From the NCBI GenBank assembly GCA_052173655.1, contig JBQMYD010000002.1, positions 124,001 to 188,000 on the forward strand: a DNA stretch of 64,000 nucleotides, read 5' to 3'. Source of the DNA: RGIG9060 sp052173655 (GTDB lineage Bacteria > Spirochaetota > Spirochaetia > Treponematales > Treponemataceae). The translations under genes and the position numbers were made by a program. Within the stretch, counting starts at the first letter, position 1. The number at the start of each line of letters is the position of its first letter. Below, piece after piece: positions 45,757-54,624 of the stretch. The notes below the pieces were generated by a model, which was not told the DNA's origin, did not search any database, and saw only the letters and a list, made by a program, of their open reading frames with translations.

Positions 45757-46494
45757 ATGATGAAAAACAATGAAAAGACTGTTCAAATTCCAAAATTGGA
45801 TTTTATTGAACGGATGGAAGAACTACTTTTAATGAATATTCTGCTTCCCGGTGAGAGATTGCCGGCGGAGAGGGATTTAGCACAACAGATGGGTGTATCA
45901 CGTGCTGTTATCCATGAGGGATTATTGGAACTGAGATCGCGGGGGCTTATAAGGCTTCGCAGTCGGCACGGTTGGGTTGTGAATGATTTTGCAAAAGACG
46001 GTTCTTTGAGCCTTTTAAACAGTCTGTATCGTTTTTCTCCTTCACCGATGGCAGCTCAGATTGATTCAGATTTGGAGGAAGTACGCCGTATAATGTTAGT
46101 TCACTCCATAAAAAAGTATTTTGTGGAATGTGATATTCATAAAAAAAACAGCGGTGATTTAGCGGAAAAGCTTTTTGAGTTAATGAATCAACCTTTGTTT
46201 ACTGCTGCAAAACATAGGCATCTTTCAGAGATACAAAAAATAACCGAGCAAGATTTTCTTTTTTATCGGTGTATCATTGAAGCCGGCGGTAATATGATTT
46301 TTATGCTTTTGTTTAATTCTGCAAGAGAGTTGTATCACAAAAAACTTGAAACTTTTTTTTCACACAGTAGTGAAATTCAAAAGCAAGCGTATGAAATGAA
46401 AATAAAACTTATAGATGCTATAAAAGCCGACAAAAGACAGGAGGTTCTTGTGCTTATAGAAAGTATGACTTCATATAAAAGTTATGAAACTTAG
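45757..46494 (+). CDS. GntR-family regulator resembling FadR
   Basis: This is a 245-residue regulator. The N-terminal winged helix shows PGERLPAERDLAQQMGVSRAVIHEGLLELRSRG. The effector part resembles E. coli FadR rather than the common FCD type: HGWVVNDFAKDGSLSLLNSLYR aligns with FadR's NNFWETSGLNILETLAR, and FYRCIIEAGGNMIFMLLFNSARELY with [24 protein letters not shown]. FadR binds long-chain acyl-CoA, so an acyl-CoA or related lipid signal is plausible here. The gene leads the operon and has a FadR-like palindrome before it. Two adjacent ATG codons (45757, 45760) lack a strong Shine-Dalgarno sequence. Ligand unproven. Confidence 0.82.
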   Translation: MMKNNEKTVQIPKLDFIERMEELLLMNILLPGERLPAERDLAQQMGVSRAVIHEGLLELRSRGLIRLRSRHGWVVNDFAKDGSLSLLNSLYRFSPSPMAAQIDSDLEEVRRIMLVHSIKKYFVECDIHKKNSGDLAEKLFELMNQPLFTAAKHRHLSEIQKITEQDFLFYRCIIEAGGNMIFMLLFNSARELYHKKLETFFSHSSEIQKQAYEMKIKLIDAIKADKRQEVLVLIESMTSYKSYET

Positions 46495-46541
46495 GCACAG
46501 TATTTGTTGTCAAAGCAGGCAAAATGCAGTTAAGGTGAGTG

Positions 46542-48347
46542 ATGAATATGGAAAAGTATCTGAAAAAACTGGAAAAGAAAATCGAAAAAAAACTTCCTCA
46601 GTCCAAAGTAAAAGCTGTATGGGACGGGCGATCCGTAATTTTATCGGGTGATTCTCCTACTGCGGAAGAACGCTGGATGGTTGGTTCATTTTTTGCAAAA
46701 GTTTGTAAAAAGTATGCTGCAAAAAAAGGAACCTACATTTACAAAGGTTTGGTCAACGATATGACGGTTGCAGGCAAAAAAGAAAAGCCTATGAAGCTGC
46801 CGGATGTTTCGGATAATTCTCTTGATGGAAGCGAATTTGACGTGTTGATCATAGGAGCAGGTGTTGTAGGCTGTGCGATAGCCAGAGAATTATCCCGCTA
46901 TAATATTTCAATTGCTGTTTTGGAAAAGGAATGTGATTGTGCAATGCATGGGTCCAGCAGGAATGACGGAATGATTCATCCGGGTTTTGCGGATAATCCA
47001 AAATCCATTAAGGGTAGGCTGAATACAAGAGGAAACAGGCTTTATCACAGTTTGGGTAAGGAACTGGGTTTTGAAACAAAGTGGCCCGGAAGCTTTATGC
47101 TTTTTAATACTCCTATTTTGCGACTTTTACTCCCATATATGCATTGGCGTGCAAAGCAAAACGGAGTTGACGGAGATATCGGATACAGAAATAAAAAAAC
47201 GGTTCAAAAAATGGAACCGTATTTGCAGGCAAAACACTACGGTGGTTTTTGGATGCCTTCTGCCGGCATTGCATCTCCTTTTAGGGTAACGATTGCATTT
47301 GCTGAAAATGCCGCTAAAAACGGCGTTCGTTTCTTTTTTGAAACTGCAGCTTTGGGATTTTGTATGCAAAATGATATGATAGCTGCGGTAAACACAAATC
47401 GTGGTAAAATTCGCACAAAACTTGTTATAAATGCTTCCGGTGTTTGGGCAGATGTTGTTGCAGGTTATGCCGGCGACAGATTCTTTTCGATCCATCCGCG
47501 AAAGGGTATGGATATGATTTTGGATAAAAAGAAGCAACAGTTTCAAAATACTATTGTAGGTATGCCCGATTTGCTTTCCTCTGCAAAGAAACACTCAAAG
47601 GGGGGTGGTATTGTACCATGTGTTGAGGGGAACCTTTTAATAGGTCCGACTGCAGATGAGGTATACGAACGGGAAGATTATGATACGCACGAAAAAGATA
47701 CCGGGCAGTTATTTGAGCAAATTGCGATGAACAGTAAACTTTCAAGAGCAGATACTATAGCTTACTATGCAGGTACAAGGGCTGCAAACTGGGAAGAGGA
47801 TTTTATCGTTGAAGGTTCTGAAAAAGTACAGAATTTTGTACATGCTGCTGCAATTCAGTCCCCCGGGTTTGCCTCTGCTCCTGCAATAGCTCAAGATATT
47901 GTTCAGATAAGTATAAAACGTTTGGAAGAACAAAATAAAAAAATCCCTCAGCAAAAAATGGATTTTGACCCTATACGAAACTCTGAAATAGAAACTGCGG
48001 TTTTAAGTAATTCTGAAAAAAATGCTCTTATACAAAATGATCCTGCATACGGAAAAATCGTATGTCGTTGCGAGCAGATCTCGGAGGGAGAAATTCGCGA
48101 TGCAGTTAGACGTTGCATAGCACTCGGTATGAATACAATAAGTATTGATGCAATCAAACGAAGATGCAGGGCAGGAATGGGACGCTGTCATGGCGGATTC
48201 TGTACTCCTCGCGTCATGGAAATTATCAGTAAAGAAACAGGGATTCCTATGGAACACATAACAAAAAAAGGCGGTACGTCTTTTATTTTAGTGCAAAAAT
48301 TATCACAAAAAGACTCACAGACCGGCAGCACAGGTGGTGAACAATGA
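46542..48347 (+). CDS. GlpA-like FAD oxidoreductase with BFD-type 2Fe-2S domain
   Basis: This protein resembles the FAD subunit of anaerobic glycerol-3-phosphate dehydrogenase. Residues 1-95 form an extra domain with a BON-like look (VKAVWDGRSVILSGDSPT, then KGLVNDMTV). The DAO domain starts with VLIIGAGVVGCAIARELSRY near 100 and includes GSSRNDGMIHPGF and NASGVWAD. The C terminus has a BFD-like 2Fe-2S site with CRCEQISEGEI and RCRAGMGRCHGGFC. It likely oxidises a polyol phosphate and passes electrons on. The ATG at 46542 follows AAGGTG. It overlaps the next gene by 4 bases. Substrate (glycerol-3-phosphate or another) not proven. Confidence 0.87.
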   Translation: MNMEKYLKKLEKKIEKKLPQSKVKAVWDGRSVILSGDSPTAEERWMVGSFFAKVCKKYAAKKGTYIYKGLVNDMTVAGKKEKPMKLPDVSDNSLDGSEFDVLIIGAGVVGCAIARELSRYNISIAVLEKECDCAMHGSSRNDGMIHPGFADNPKSIKGRLNTRGNRLYHSLGKELGFETKWPGSFMLFNTPILRLLLPYMHWRAKQNGVDGDIGYRNKKTVQKMEPYLQAKHYGGFWMPSAGIASPFRVTIAFAENAAKNGVRFFFETAALGFCMQNDMIAAVNTNRGKIRTKLVINASGVWADVVAGYAGDRFFSIHPRKGMDMILDKKKQQFQNTIVGMPDLLSSAKKHSKGGGIVPCVEGNLLIGPTADEVYEREDYDTHEKDTGQLFEQIAMNSKLSRADTIAYYAGTRAANWEEDFIVEGSEKVQNFVHAAAIQSPGFASAPAIAQDIVQISIKRLEEQNKKIPQQKMDFDPIRNSEIETAVLSNSEKNALIQNDPAYGKIVCRCEQISEGEIRDAVRRCIALGMNTISIDAIKRRCRAGMGRCHGGFCTPRVMEIISKETGIPMEHITKKGGTSFILVQKLSQKDSQTGSTGGEQ

Positions 48348-49696
48348 ACAAGGATTTTTACGATATTATTATTATAGGAGCAGGGCCGGCAGGAATGGCT
48401 GCTGCAGTTGCTGCTGCACAAAAATCAGCGGATATCCGCATAGCACTTATTGAGCGTGAAGAATGTATAGGTGGTATACTAAAGCAATGTATCCACGACG
48501 GTTTCGGGTTGATACGTTTTAAAGAACGTTTAACCGGACCTGAGTATGCATGGCGATATCGTGATATGGTAAGCGAGCACAAAAATATAGAAGGTTTTAC
48601 TTCAACTTTTGTTACTTCAATAGAAAAAGTAGACTTGGAAAAGACTAAAGAGCTTGGAAGATATGTGCTTAATTTTACAAATCCTGAAAAAGGTGCTTTT
48701 GTCTTATGCTGTAATGCACTGATTTCTGCCACAGGGTGTAGAGAACGAACAGATAGGCAAATTTTTATTCACGGAGATAGACCTTCCGGTGTATTTACTG
48801 CAGGGCAGGCTCAAGCCTTTATTAACTTAAAAGGATACCTTCCCGGAAAACGCTATGTCATTTTGGGAAGTGGCGATATCGGGTTAATTATGGCACGCCG
48901 ATTGACACTTGAAAGTGCTCAAACAGGAGGAAGTGTTGAAGGTGTATACGAAGTAAAAAGCGAACCTTCAGGTCTTACTCGAAATATCGTACAATGCCTT
49001 GAAGATTACAATATTCCTTTACATCTTTCTACGAGTGTTACAAGATTACATGGCAATGAACGTTTGGAAGGAGTAACAGTTGCAAAGGTTGACTCAAAAA
49101 TGTCTGTTATACCCGGAACTGAACGCTATATTCCTTGCGACACATTGATTCTTAGTGTAGGACTTATTCCGGAAAATGATATATTGGACAGTCTTGATCC
49201 TAAGATAGATACAAGAACTAAGGGTCCAAGTGTAAATCAATACATGCATACAAATATACCCGGTCTTTTTTCATGCGGAAATGCACTGCACGTAAATGAT
49301 CTTGTAGATTACGTATCGGAATCAGGCAGAATTGCAGGTGAACGAGCAGCAGATCTTTTTTGCAGCACTTCGGGAAAAGCTTTGCAATACGATGAGAAAA
49401 AAGATTTGCAATTGATTCCGGTATCTGCAGATAAAACTCTTTTATACCAAGTGCCGGGATGTATTGAAGTTGACGGTGAAAAGGCAGTTTGTTTTTTCCG
49501 TTCTTCAAAAAATCGGAAAAACAGCAAGCTTGTTGTAAAAGCAAAATCTTTCACCGGACAAACAGAAGATGTGGTAGTATTTGAAAAAAAATACGATTCT
49601 TTAAAACCGCCTGAAATGGAACGCTTTGAACTGAACACAGGTCTAATTCCTGAAGGAACAGATACTCTTTTATTTACTTTGGAGGAAATGGCATGA
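48344..49696 (+). CDS. GlpB-like NAD(P)/FAD oxidoreductase
   Basis: This 450-residue pyridine-nucleotide-disulfide-type flavoprotein begins with IIIIGAGPAGMAAAVAAAQ and has CIGGILKQCIHDGFGLIRF, a second dinucleotide motif YVILGSGDIGLIMARRL near 165, and GLFSCGNALHVNDLVDYVSESG near 307. Members of this family lie between a GlpA-like and a DUF1667 gene in many anaerobes (for example Thermotoga glycerol clusters), where they are taken as the second subunit. It overlaps the genes on both sides by 4 bases, which implies a stoichiometric complex. Confidence 0.88.
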   Translation: MNKDFYDIIIIGAGPAGMAAAVAAAQKSADIRIALIEREECIGGILKQCIHDGFGLIRFKERLTGPEYAWRYRDMVSEHKNIEGFTSTFVTSIEKVDLEKTKELGRYVLNFTNPEKGAFVLCCNALISATGCRERTDRQIFIHGDRPSGVFTAGQAQAFINLKGYLPGKRYVILGSGDIGLIMARRLTLESAQTGGSVEGVYEVKSEPSGLTRNIVQCLEDYNIPLHLSTSVTRLHGNERLEGVTVAKVDSKMSVIPGTERYIPCDTLILSVGLIPENDILDSLDPKIDTRTKGPSVNQYMHTNIPGLFSCGNALHVNDLVDYVSESGRIAGERAADLFCSTSGKALQYDEKKDLQLIPVSADKTLLYQVPGCIEVDGEKAVCFFRSSKNRKNSKLVVKAKSFTGQTEDVVVFEKKYDSLKPPEMERFELNTGLIPEGTDTLLFTLEEMA

Positions 49697-50106
49697 TAAA
49701 AAACTTTACTTGTATCGCATGTCCGCGTGGCTGTGCACTTACAGTATGTTTTGACGACTCGGATCAAAAAACGTTAAAAGCGGAACTTGTTGAAGTAACA
49801 GGCAATCGCTGTCCAAAAGGAATTGCCTACGGAAGGCAGGAAATTATCTGTCCAATGAGGACATTAACAACAACGATGGCATATAGCTTAAAACACGGTG
49901 ATGACGATGGTAACATCGATAATATGCCCGGCAGACTTCCTGTAAAAACAGGTCGCGAAATTCCTCTTTCTGAAATGTTGAATATGATGGACGAAATACG
50001 AAAAATGAGTGCTGAAAAACCTGTTCGCTATGGAGATACTGTAGGTCATATTTTTACGTCGGATGGTAGCGAAATACCTATTATAGCTTGTGCTGCTTCT
50101 GAATAG
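49693..50106 (+). CDS. DUF1667 cysteine protein, third subunit of the Glp-like complex
   Basis: This 137-residue protein has a CxxCPRGC-like start (FTCIACPRGCALTV) and later VTGNRCPKGIAYGRQEIICPMRTLTTTM, the DUF1667 pattern. The cysteines probably bind an Fe-S cluster that takes electrons from the flavoproteins. Genes of this type almost always follow a GlpA-like and GlpB-like pair, in place of the GlpC subunit of E. coli. No transmembrane segment is visible, so the complex may be soluble. A stop is followed by AGGAGG for the kinase gene. Confidence 0.87.
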   Translation: MIKNFTCIACPRGCALTVCFDDSDQKTLKAELVEVTGNRCPKGIAYGRQEIICPMRTLTTTMAYSLKHGDDDGNIDNMPGRLPVKTGREIPLSEMLNMMDEIRKMSAEKPVRYGDTVGHIFTSDGSEIPIIACAASE

Positions 50107-50117
50107 GAGGATTTTAT

Positions 50118-51671
50118 ATGAATGCTGATGAAGAAACAATTATAGCGATCGATTGCGGAACTCAAAGTTTGAGACTTATTGTGTTTTCAAAAAACGGAGA
50201 TATACTTGCAAAAGAACAAATTGCATATAAGCCGTATGTTAGCCCTAAACCGGGCTGGGCCGAACAAGATGCAGCTGTATGGTGGAACAGTTTATGTACT
50301 GCGACTTTGTCTGTAAAAGAAAAAAATCCTGAATTATTCAAGCGTGCAAAAGGTGTGGGAATTACCTCTCAGCGTGATACCGTAATTCTTATAGACAAGG
50401 AAGGAAAGGTGATAAGGCCTGCAATAACATGGCTTGATACCAGACTGGCACACGGGGCTTATCAGCCTAAAGGTGTTATGAAAGCAATTTACAAGTCAAT
50501 TGGTATGTACGAAAAAATATTACATACTCAAAGTGCAGGACAATGTAATTGGATAATGGAAAACGAACCTGAAATTTGGAAAAATACTTGGAAAGTGTTA
50601 ATGGTATCCGGATATTTCAATTACAAACTTACAGGGAATCCTGCCGACGCTCCGGCTTCTCTTGTAGGGCACATTCCTTTTAATCACAAAAAACGAAATT
50701 GGGCTTCAAAGTCGGAGCTCCCGTCAAAAATTTTTCCGATTGAAGATGAAAAAAGATGTGCAGTAATAGAAAGTGGGGAAGTTATAGGCTATATTACGGA
50801 ACAAGCTTGTAAAGAAACCGGTTTACCGGAAGGAGTACCGGTCATAGCTTGCGGAAGTGATAAATCCTGTGAAACGCTTGGTATGGGCTGTCTTGATACT
50901 ACAAAGGCATCGTTAAGTTTTGGTACAACAGCCACAGTTGAAGTGTGTACTGATCGCTATATGGAACCGATTACTTTTATGCCGGCTTATAGTGCAGCTT
51001 GCCCGGGATGTTGGGTTCCTGAAATAGAAATATTCCGTGGTTATTGGATGATAAATTGGTTCAAGAACGAATTGGGATATGAAGAAAGAGCTATAGCAAC
51101 AGCCACGGGCGTAATTCCTGAAAAAATCCTTGATAAACTTTTGGACTCTTCTACTCCGGGTTGTTACGGTCTTATGTTGCAACCGTATTGGGGGGCAAGT
51201 TTAAAAGATGATTATGCAAAAGGTTCTATGATAGGATTCGGGGATGTGCATGGCAAGTATGATATGTATCGCTCAATAATCGAAGGGCTTGCTTATTCTT
51301 TAAGAGAAGGTTTGGAGCAATTGGAGAGCCGAGGTAGTTTTTGCGTAAAAACAGTTGCTGTATCCGGCGGTGCATCTCAGAGTAACCGAATATGTCAGAT
51401 AACAGCAGATATTTTAAATCGTCCACTTTTTAGAGGGGCTACCGTAGAAACTTCTGCACTTGGAGCTGCAATATTGACAGCAAAGGGAGTAGGACTTTAT
51501 CCTTCAATTCAGGCAAGTGCAGAGAAAATGGTACATACAGAACGAACATTTACTCCAAATCCTAAGCATCGTGAACTGTATGATAGATTATACGGTGTGT
51601 ACACAAAAATTTATCCTGCACTAAAGGATATGTATAAAGAAATAAGAGAAATAACCGGCTATCCGTCGTGA
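50118..51671 (+). CDS. FGGY-family carbohydrate/polyol kinase
   Basis: This ATP-dependent kinase of 517 residues has the actin-like pattern IIAIDCGTQSLRLIVF at residues 8-23, KGVGITSQRDTVILIDKEGKVIRPAITWLDTR near 80, LSFGTTATVE near 268, and AVSGGASQSNRICQITADIL near 417. The GWAEQDAAVWW segment is common in FGGY members. It is not clearly GlpK, and xylulokinase, erythritol or dihydroxyacetone-type substrates cannot be ruled out. By context its product should feed the Glp-like dehydrogenase. No transporter gene is in the operon. Confidence 0.88.
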   Translation: MNADEETIIAIDCGTQSLRLIVFSKNGDILAKEQIAYKPYVSPKPGWAEQDAAVWWNSLCTATLSVKEKNPELFKRAKGVGITSQRDTVILIDKEGKVIRPAITWLDTRLAHGAYQPKGVMKAIYKSIGMYEKILHTQSAGQCNWIMENEPEIWKNTWKVLMVSGYFNYKLTGNPADAPASLVGHIPFNHKKRNWASKSELPSKIFPIEDEKRCAVIESGEVIGYITEQACKETGLPEGVPVIACGSDKSCETLGMGCLDTTKASLSFGTTATVEVCTDRYMEPITFMPAYSAACPGCWVPEIEIFRGYWMINWFKNELGYEERAIATATGVIPEKILDKLLDSSTPGCYGLMLQPYWGASLKDDYAKGSMIGFGDVHGKYDMYRSIIEGLAYSLREGLEQLESRGSFCVKTVAVSGGASQSNRICQITADILNRPLFRGATVETSALGAAILTAKGVGLYPSIQASAEKMVHTERTFTPNPKHRELYDRLYGVYTKIYPALKDMYKEIREITGYPS

Positions 51672-51730
51672 TATTTTCAAAGTAATATTTTAACGAAAAA
51701 TTTTAATCGTAATATTTTAGGAGGTACGAT

Positions 51731-53497
51731 ATGGCAGAGCGAAAAGTATACAAGGGTTTTAAACCGGAGTGGGAGCAGGTTCCACCGCCGGCAGGAACAT
51801 TCCGCTCGATTTTAAAGTGGGGAGATCCCAACGAATTTAAAGAACCCGGAGAACGCTTGTTCAAACTTATGAAAGACAAGCTTAACTTAACGGATTCGGA
51901 TTTTAAAACAAAAAAGAATATGGGTGAACAAATTGTTCCGGATGAGTTGCCTCTTGCAGCACTTGATGAAAAGCATGTAGCTTTTTTTGAATCCGTTTGC
52001 GGAAAAGAAAATGTCAGCATAAAAGGTTATGATCGCTTATCTGTTGCGTATGGAAAAACAATGTATGATTTGTACCGTCTAAGAGAAGGTTCAATGGAAA
52101 ACGCTCCTCAAGCTGTTATTTATCCTTCTTCTCATGATCAAATTGTAAAAATCGTTGATTATTGTAAAACCCACTTGATCCCCGTGTACGTATATGGAGG
52201 AGGATCTTCGGTTACTCGTGGTGTTGAAGCAATGAAAGGCGGTATAACCCTCGATATGAGAAAAAATTTTAATAAGGTTATCGAGTTTAATGAAGTTGAT
52301 CAAACAATTACGGTTGAAGCCGGAATGAGCGGTCCTGCTCTTGAAAAAATATTGAATGAATCTCAGAAAAACTTTGGTACAAAACATGCGTATACATGTG
52401 GTCATTTTCCGCAGTCATTTGAATATTCTTCTGTAGGAGGCTGGGCTGTAACGCGTGGTGCGGGACAAAACTCGACTTACTACGGTAACATTAAAGATTT
52501 GGTAAAAGGACAAACCTATGTAACACCGGTAGGCGTTATCAAAAGTTACGGACTTCCGGCTCATGCGGTAGGTCCTGATATTGATCAATTGATGATGGGA
52601 AGTGAAGGTGGTTTTGGTATTCTCACTCACGTAAAATTAAAGGTTTGTCGTTTAACAAAACAAAATCGAAAATACTTTAGTTTTATATTTAAAGATTGGA
52701 AAACTGCACGGAATGCCGCACGTGAAATTATGCAATCTCAAGCAGGCTATCCTTCAGTTTTCAGATTATCGGATCCTGAAGAAACTGATGTTATGATGAA
52801 TTATTACGGTGTTGAAGGAACTCCTTTAGAGGCTATCATGAATGCATGGGGTTACAAACCTCATAGTCGATGTATTTTCTTGGGTTGGACAGAAGGGGAA
52901 AAAGGTTTTTCCAAGAATTTATATCGAAAAGTAAAGAAAATCAGTAAAAGCTACGGAGGTTTGTTCCTTACAGGTTATCCTACACATAAGTGGGAAGAAG
53001 GAAGATTTAGCGATCCTTACATGAGAGAATCTTTGCAGGACTACGGAGTTATTATAGATACCATGGAATGTGCTGTTACTTGGGACATGATGGGAAAAGT
53101 TCACGAAGAAGTTAGAAAATTTGCAAAATCTCGACCTAATACCGTTTGTATGACGCATATTTCACATGCATATGAGCAAGGGGCAAATTTGTATTTTATC
53201 TTTTTGGGTAAATTCAAAGATAAAGAAGAATATGAAAATTACCAATTTGGTATTTTTGATAACATTATGCTCGCCGGGGCTTCTATGAGCCATCACCATG
53301 GTGTCGGAAAAATGACATCGGCATGGGTTGAACAGTCAATCGGTACTGATAACTTAAATATATTCCGTGCTCTCAAAAATCATTTTGATCCGGATAATAT
53401 TATGAATCCGGGTGGAACTCTTGGAATGGATATGACTGAACAGCAAAAACGTAAGCCTAAATTTGCAGGAAGAACATGGGATAAACCTGCGTATTAA
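51731..53497 (+). CDS. Alkyl-DHAP-synthase-like FAD enzyme
   Basis: This 588-residue flavoenzyme belongs to the vanillyl-alcohol-oxidase-like fold and most resembles alkyldihydroxyacetonephosphate synthase. The FAD-binding region shows VYVYGGGSSVTRGVE near 152 and HFPQSFEYSSVGGWAVTRGAGQNS near 225. Residues that are catalytic in AGPS have counterparts: R345 in VFRLSDPEE, Y488 in GANLYFIF, and the H521-H523 run in SHHHGVGK. AGPS swaps the acyl group of acyl-DHAP for a fatty alcohol, making an ether lipid. Bacterial homologues are largely uncharacterised, so a lipid role is a hypothesis. A strong ribosome binding site (TTAGGAGG) lies upstream; 59 bases separate it from the kinase gene. Confidence 0.85.
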   Translation: MAERKVYKGFKPEWEQVPPPAGTFRSILKWGDPNEFKEPGERLFKLMKDKLNLTDSDFKTKKNMGEQIVPDELPLAALDEKHVAFFESVCGKENVSIKGYDRLSVAYGKTMYDLYRLREGSMENAPQAVIYPSSHDQIVKIVDYCKTHLIPVYVYGGGSSVTRGVEAMKGGITLDMRKNFNKVIEFNEVDQTITVEAGMSGPALEKILNESQKNFGTKHAYTCGHFPQSFEYSSVGGWAVTRGAGQNSTYYGNIKDLVKGQTYVTPVGVIKSYGLPAHAVGPDIDQLMMGSEGGFGILTHVKLKVCRLTKQNRKYFSFIFKDWKTARNAAREIMQSQAGYPSVFRLSDPEETDVMMNYYGVEGTPLEAIMNAWGYKPHSRCIFLGWTEGEKGFSKNLYRKVKKISKSYGGLFLTGYPTHKWEEGRFSDPYMRESLQDYGVIIDTMECAVTWDMMGKVHEEVRKFAKSRPNTVCMTHISHAYEQGANLYFIFLGKFKDKEEYENYQFGIFDNIMLAGASMSHHHGVGKMTSAWVEQSIGTDNLNIFRALKNHFDPDNIMNPGGTLGMDMTEQQKRKPKFAGRTWDKPAY

Positions 53498-53532
53498 GTC
53501 AGGAGAGAAATCTTCTAAAAAACTTAAAAAAA

Positions 53533-53558
53533 AAGTACGTTTTGGGTAAAGCGTACTT
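53533..53558 (+). other. Small hairpin after the glycerolipid operon
   Basis: AAGTACG (53533-53539) and CGTACTT (53552-53558) form a perfect 7-base stem. It precedes the main terminator and is not followed by a U-tract. Confidence 0.5.
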
Positions 53559-53566
53559 AATAGGTT

Positions 53567-53616
53567 CGGGACGAGGTAGTTGCATAAATTTTGTAGCTAT
53601 CCCGTCCCGTGTTTTT
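53567..53616 (+). terminator. Strong terminator of the glycerolipid operon
   Basis: CGGGACGAGGTAGTTGC (53567-53583) pairs along its length with GTAGCTATCCCGTCCCG (53593-53609), with one A-C mismatch and G-U pairs, then TGTTTTT. This is the most GC-rich hairpin in the intergenic DNA here. No other feature was seen in the 246-base gap besides a -10 box near 53705 for the next gene. Confidence 0.85.
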
Positions 53617-53743
53617 ACCGGATGCAAAAATTAATGATCTTATAATTTATTCTGCAAGCAACATAATTCCATTTTTTTTGATAGTGTTTTTTTGCAGAAT
53701 TTGATATACTTTAAAAACCAAAAAAATATAAAAGAGGCTTAGA

Positions 53744-54556
53744 ATGAGTGAATGTTCACAGAACTGTTCTTCATGTAATAAGGATTGCAACGATAGAAAT
53801 TTTCATGAAAATCCACATGAAAAAAGCAAAATAAAAAAAGTAATTGCAGTTGTCAGCGGTAAAGGCGGAGTTGGAAAATCTATTGTAACTTCGATGCTTT
53901 CTGTTCTTTCTCAGAGAAAAAACTTTACAACGGCTATTTTGGATGCGGACATTACAGGGCCTTCAATTCCTAAAGCTTTTAACATTCATGAAAGGGCGAT
54001 GGGAAATGAACAAGGTTTATTTCCTGCAAAAACAAAAACCGGAATTCAAATTATGTCCTTGAATATGATGTTGGAAAATGAAACTGACCCCGTTGTTTGG
54101 AGAGGACCGGTAATTGCAGGGGCGGTAAAGCAGTTTTGGACTGATGTTATATGGGAAAATATCGATTACATGTTTATAGATATGCCTCCGGGAACCGGAG
54201 ATGTTCCTCTTACTGTATTTCAGTCAATTCCCGTGGATGGAATTATTATCGTTACGAGTCCTCAAGAATTGGTAGGAATGATCGTTGATAAAGCAGTAAA
54301 GATGGCAGAGATGATGAAAATAAAAGTCTTGGGAATAGTAGAAAACATGAGTTATCTTGAATGTCCTGACTGCGGGAAAAAAATCGAAGTTTTCGGAAAA
54401 AGTCGTGTGGAAGAAGTTGCAAAAAAGCATGGAATAAAAACATGGTCTGCATTACCGATAAATCCTAATCTTGCAAATCTTGTCGACGGAGGTTCAATCG
54501 AGGATTTTGAAGGAGAATGGCTGGATAATATGAGCAAGATGCTTGAAAAAATTTAG
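53744..54556 (+). CDS. Mrp/NBP35-type Fe-S carrier ATPase
   Basis: This 270-residue P-loop protein delivers Fe-S clusters to client proteins. Seen: an N-terminal cysteine cluster (SQNCSSCNKDC), the deviant Walker A GKGGVGKSIVTSML near residue 37, DADITGPSIPKAF near 65, DMPPGTGDVPLTV near 146, and the bridging CPDC near 207. The N-terminal cysteines make it NBP35-like. It may serve the Fe-S proteins encoded nearby, such as the 2Fe-2S and DUF1667 proteins, but there is no direct proof. GAGG lies before the ATG. Confidence 0.92.
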   Translation: MSECSQNCSSCNKDCNDRNFHENPHEKSKIKKVIAVVSGKGGVGKSIVTSMLSVLSQRKNFTTAILDADITGPSIPKAFNIHERAMGNEQGLFPAKTKTGIQIMSLNMMLENETDPVVWRGPVIAGAVKQFWTDVIWENIDYMFIDMPPGTGDVPLTVFQSIPVDGIIIVTSPQELVGMIVDKAVKMAEMMKIKVLGIVENMSYLECPDCGKKIEVFGKSRVEEVAKKHGIKTWSALPINPNLANLVDGGSIEDFEGEWLDNMSKMLEKI

Positions 54557-54570
54557 ATATTTTACTTTTG

Positions 54571-54594
54571 ACACTTTTTTATTTAGGTGTTTTA
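54571..54594 (+). terminator. Possible weak terminator after the Mrp gene
   Basis: ACACTT (54571-54576) pairs with AGGTGT (54585-54590) with one G-U pair, followed by TTT. The stem is short, and the region converges on the next gene. Confidence 0.3.
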
Positions 54595-54624
54595 ATCCGG
54601 CATTTTTAAACCTTAAGCATTTTT

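Noticed and set aside
50118..51671. Calling the FGGY gene glpK
   Set aside because: The operon suggests glycerol, but the GlpK-specific sequence signature is not clear and other polyols fit equally well.
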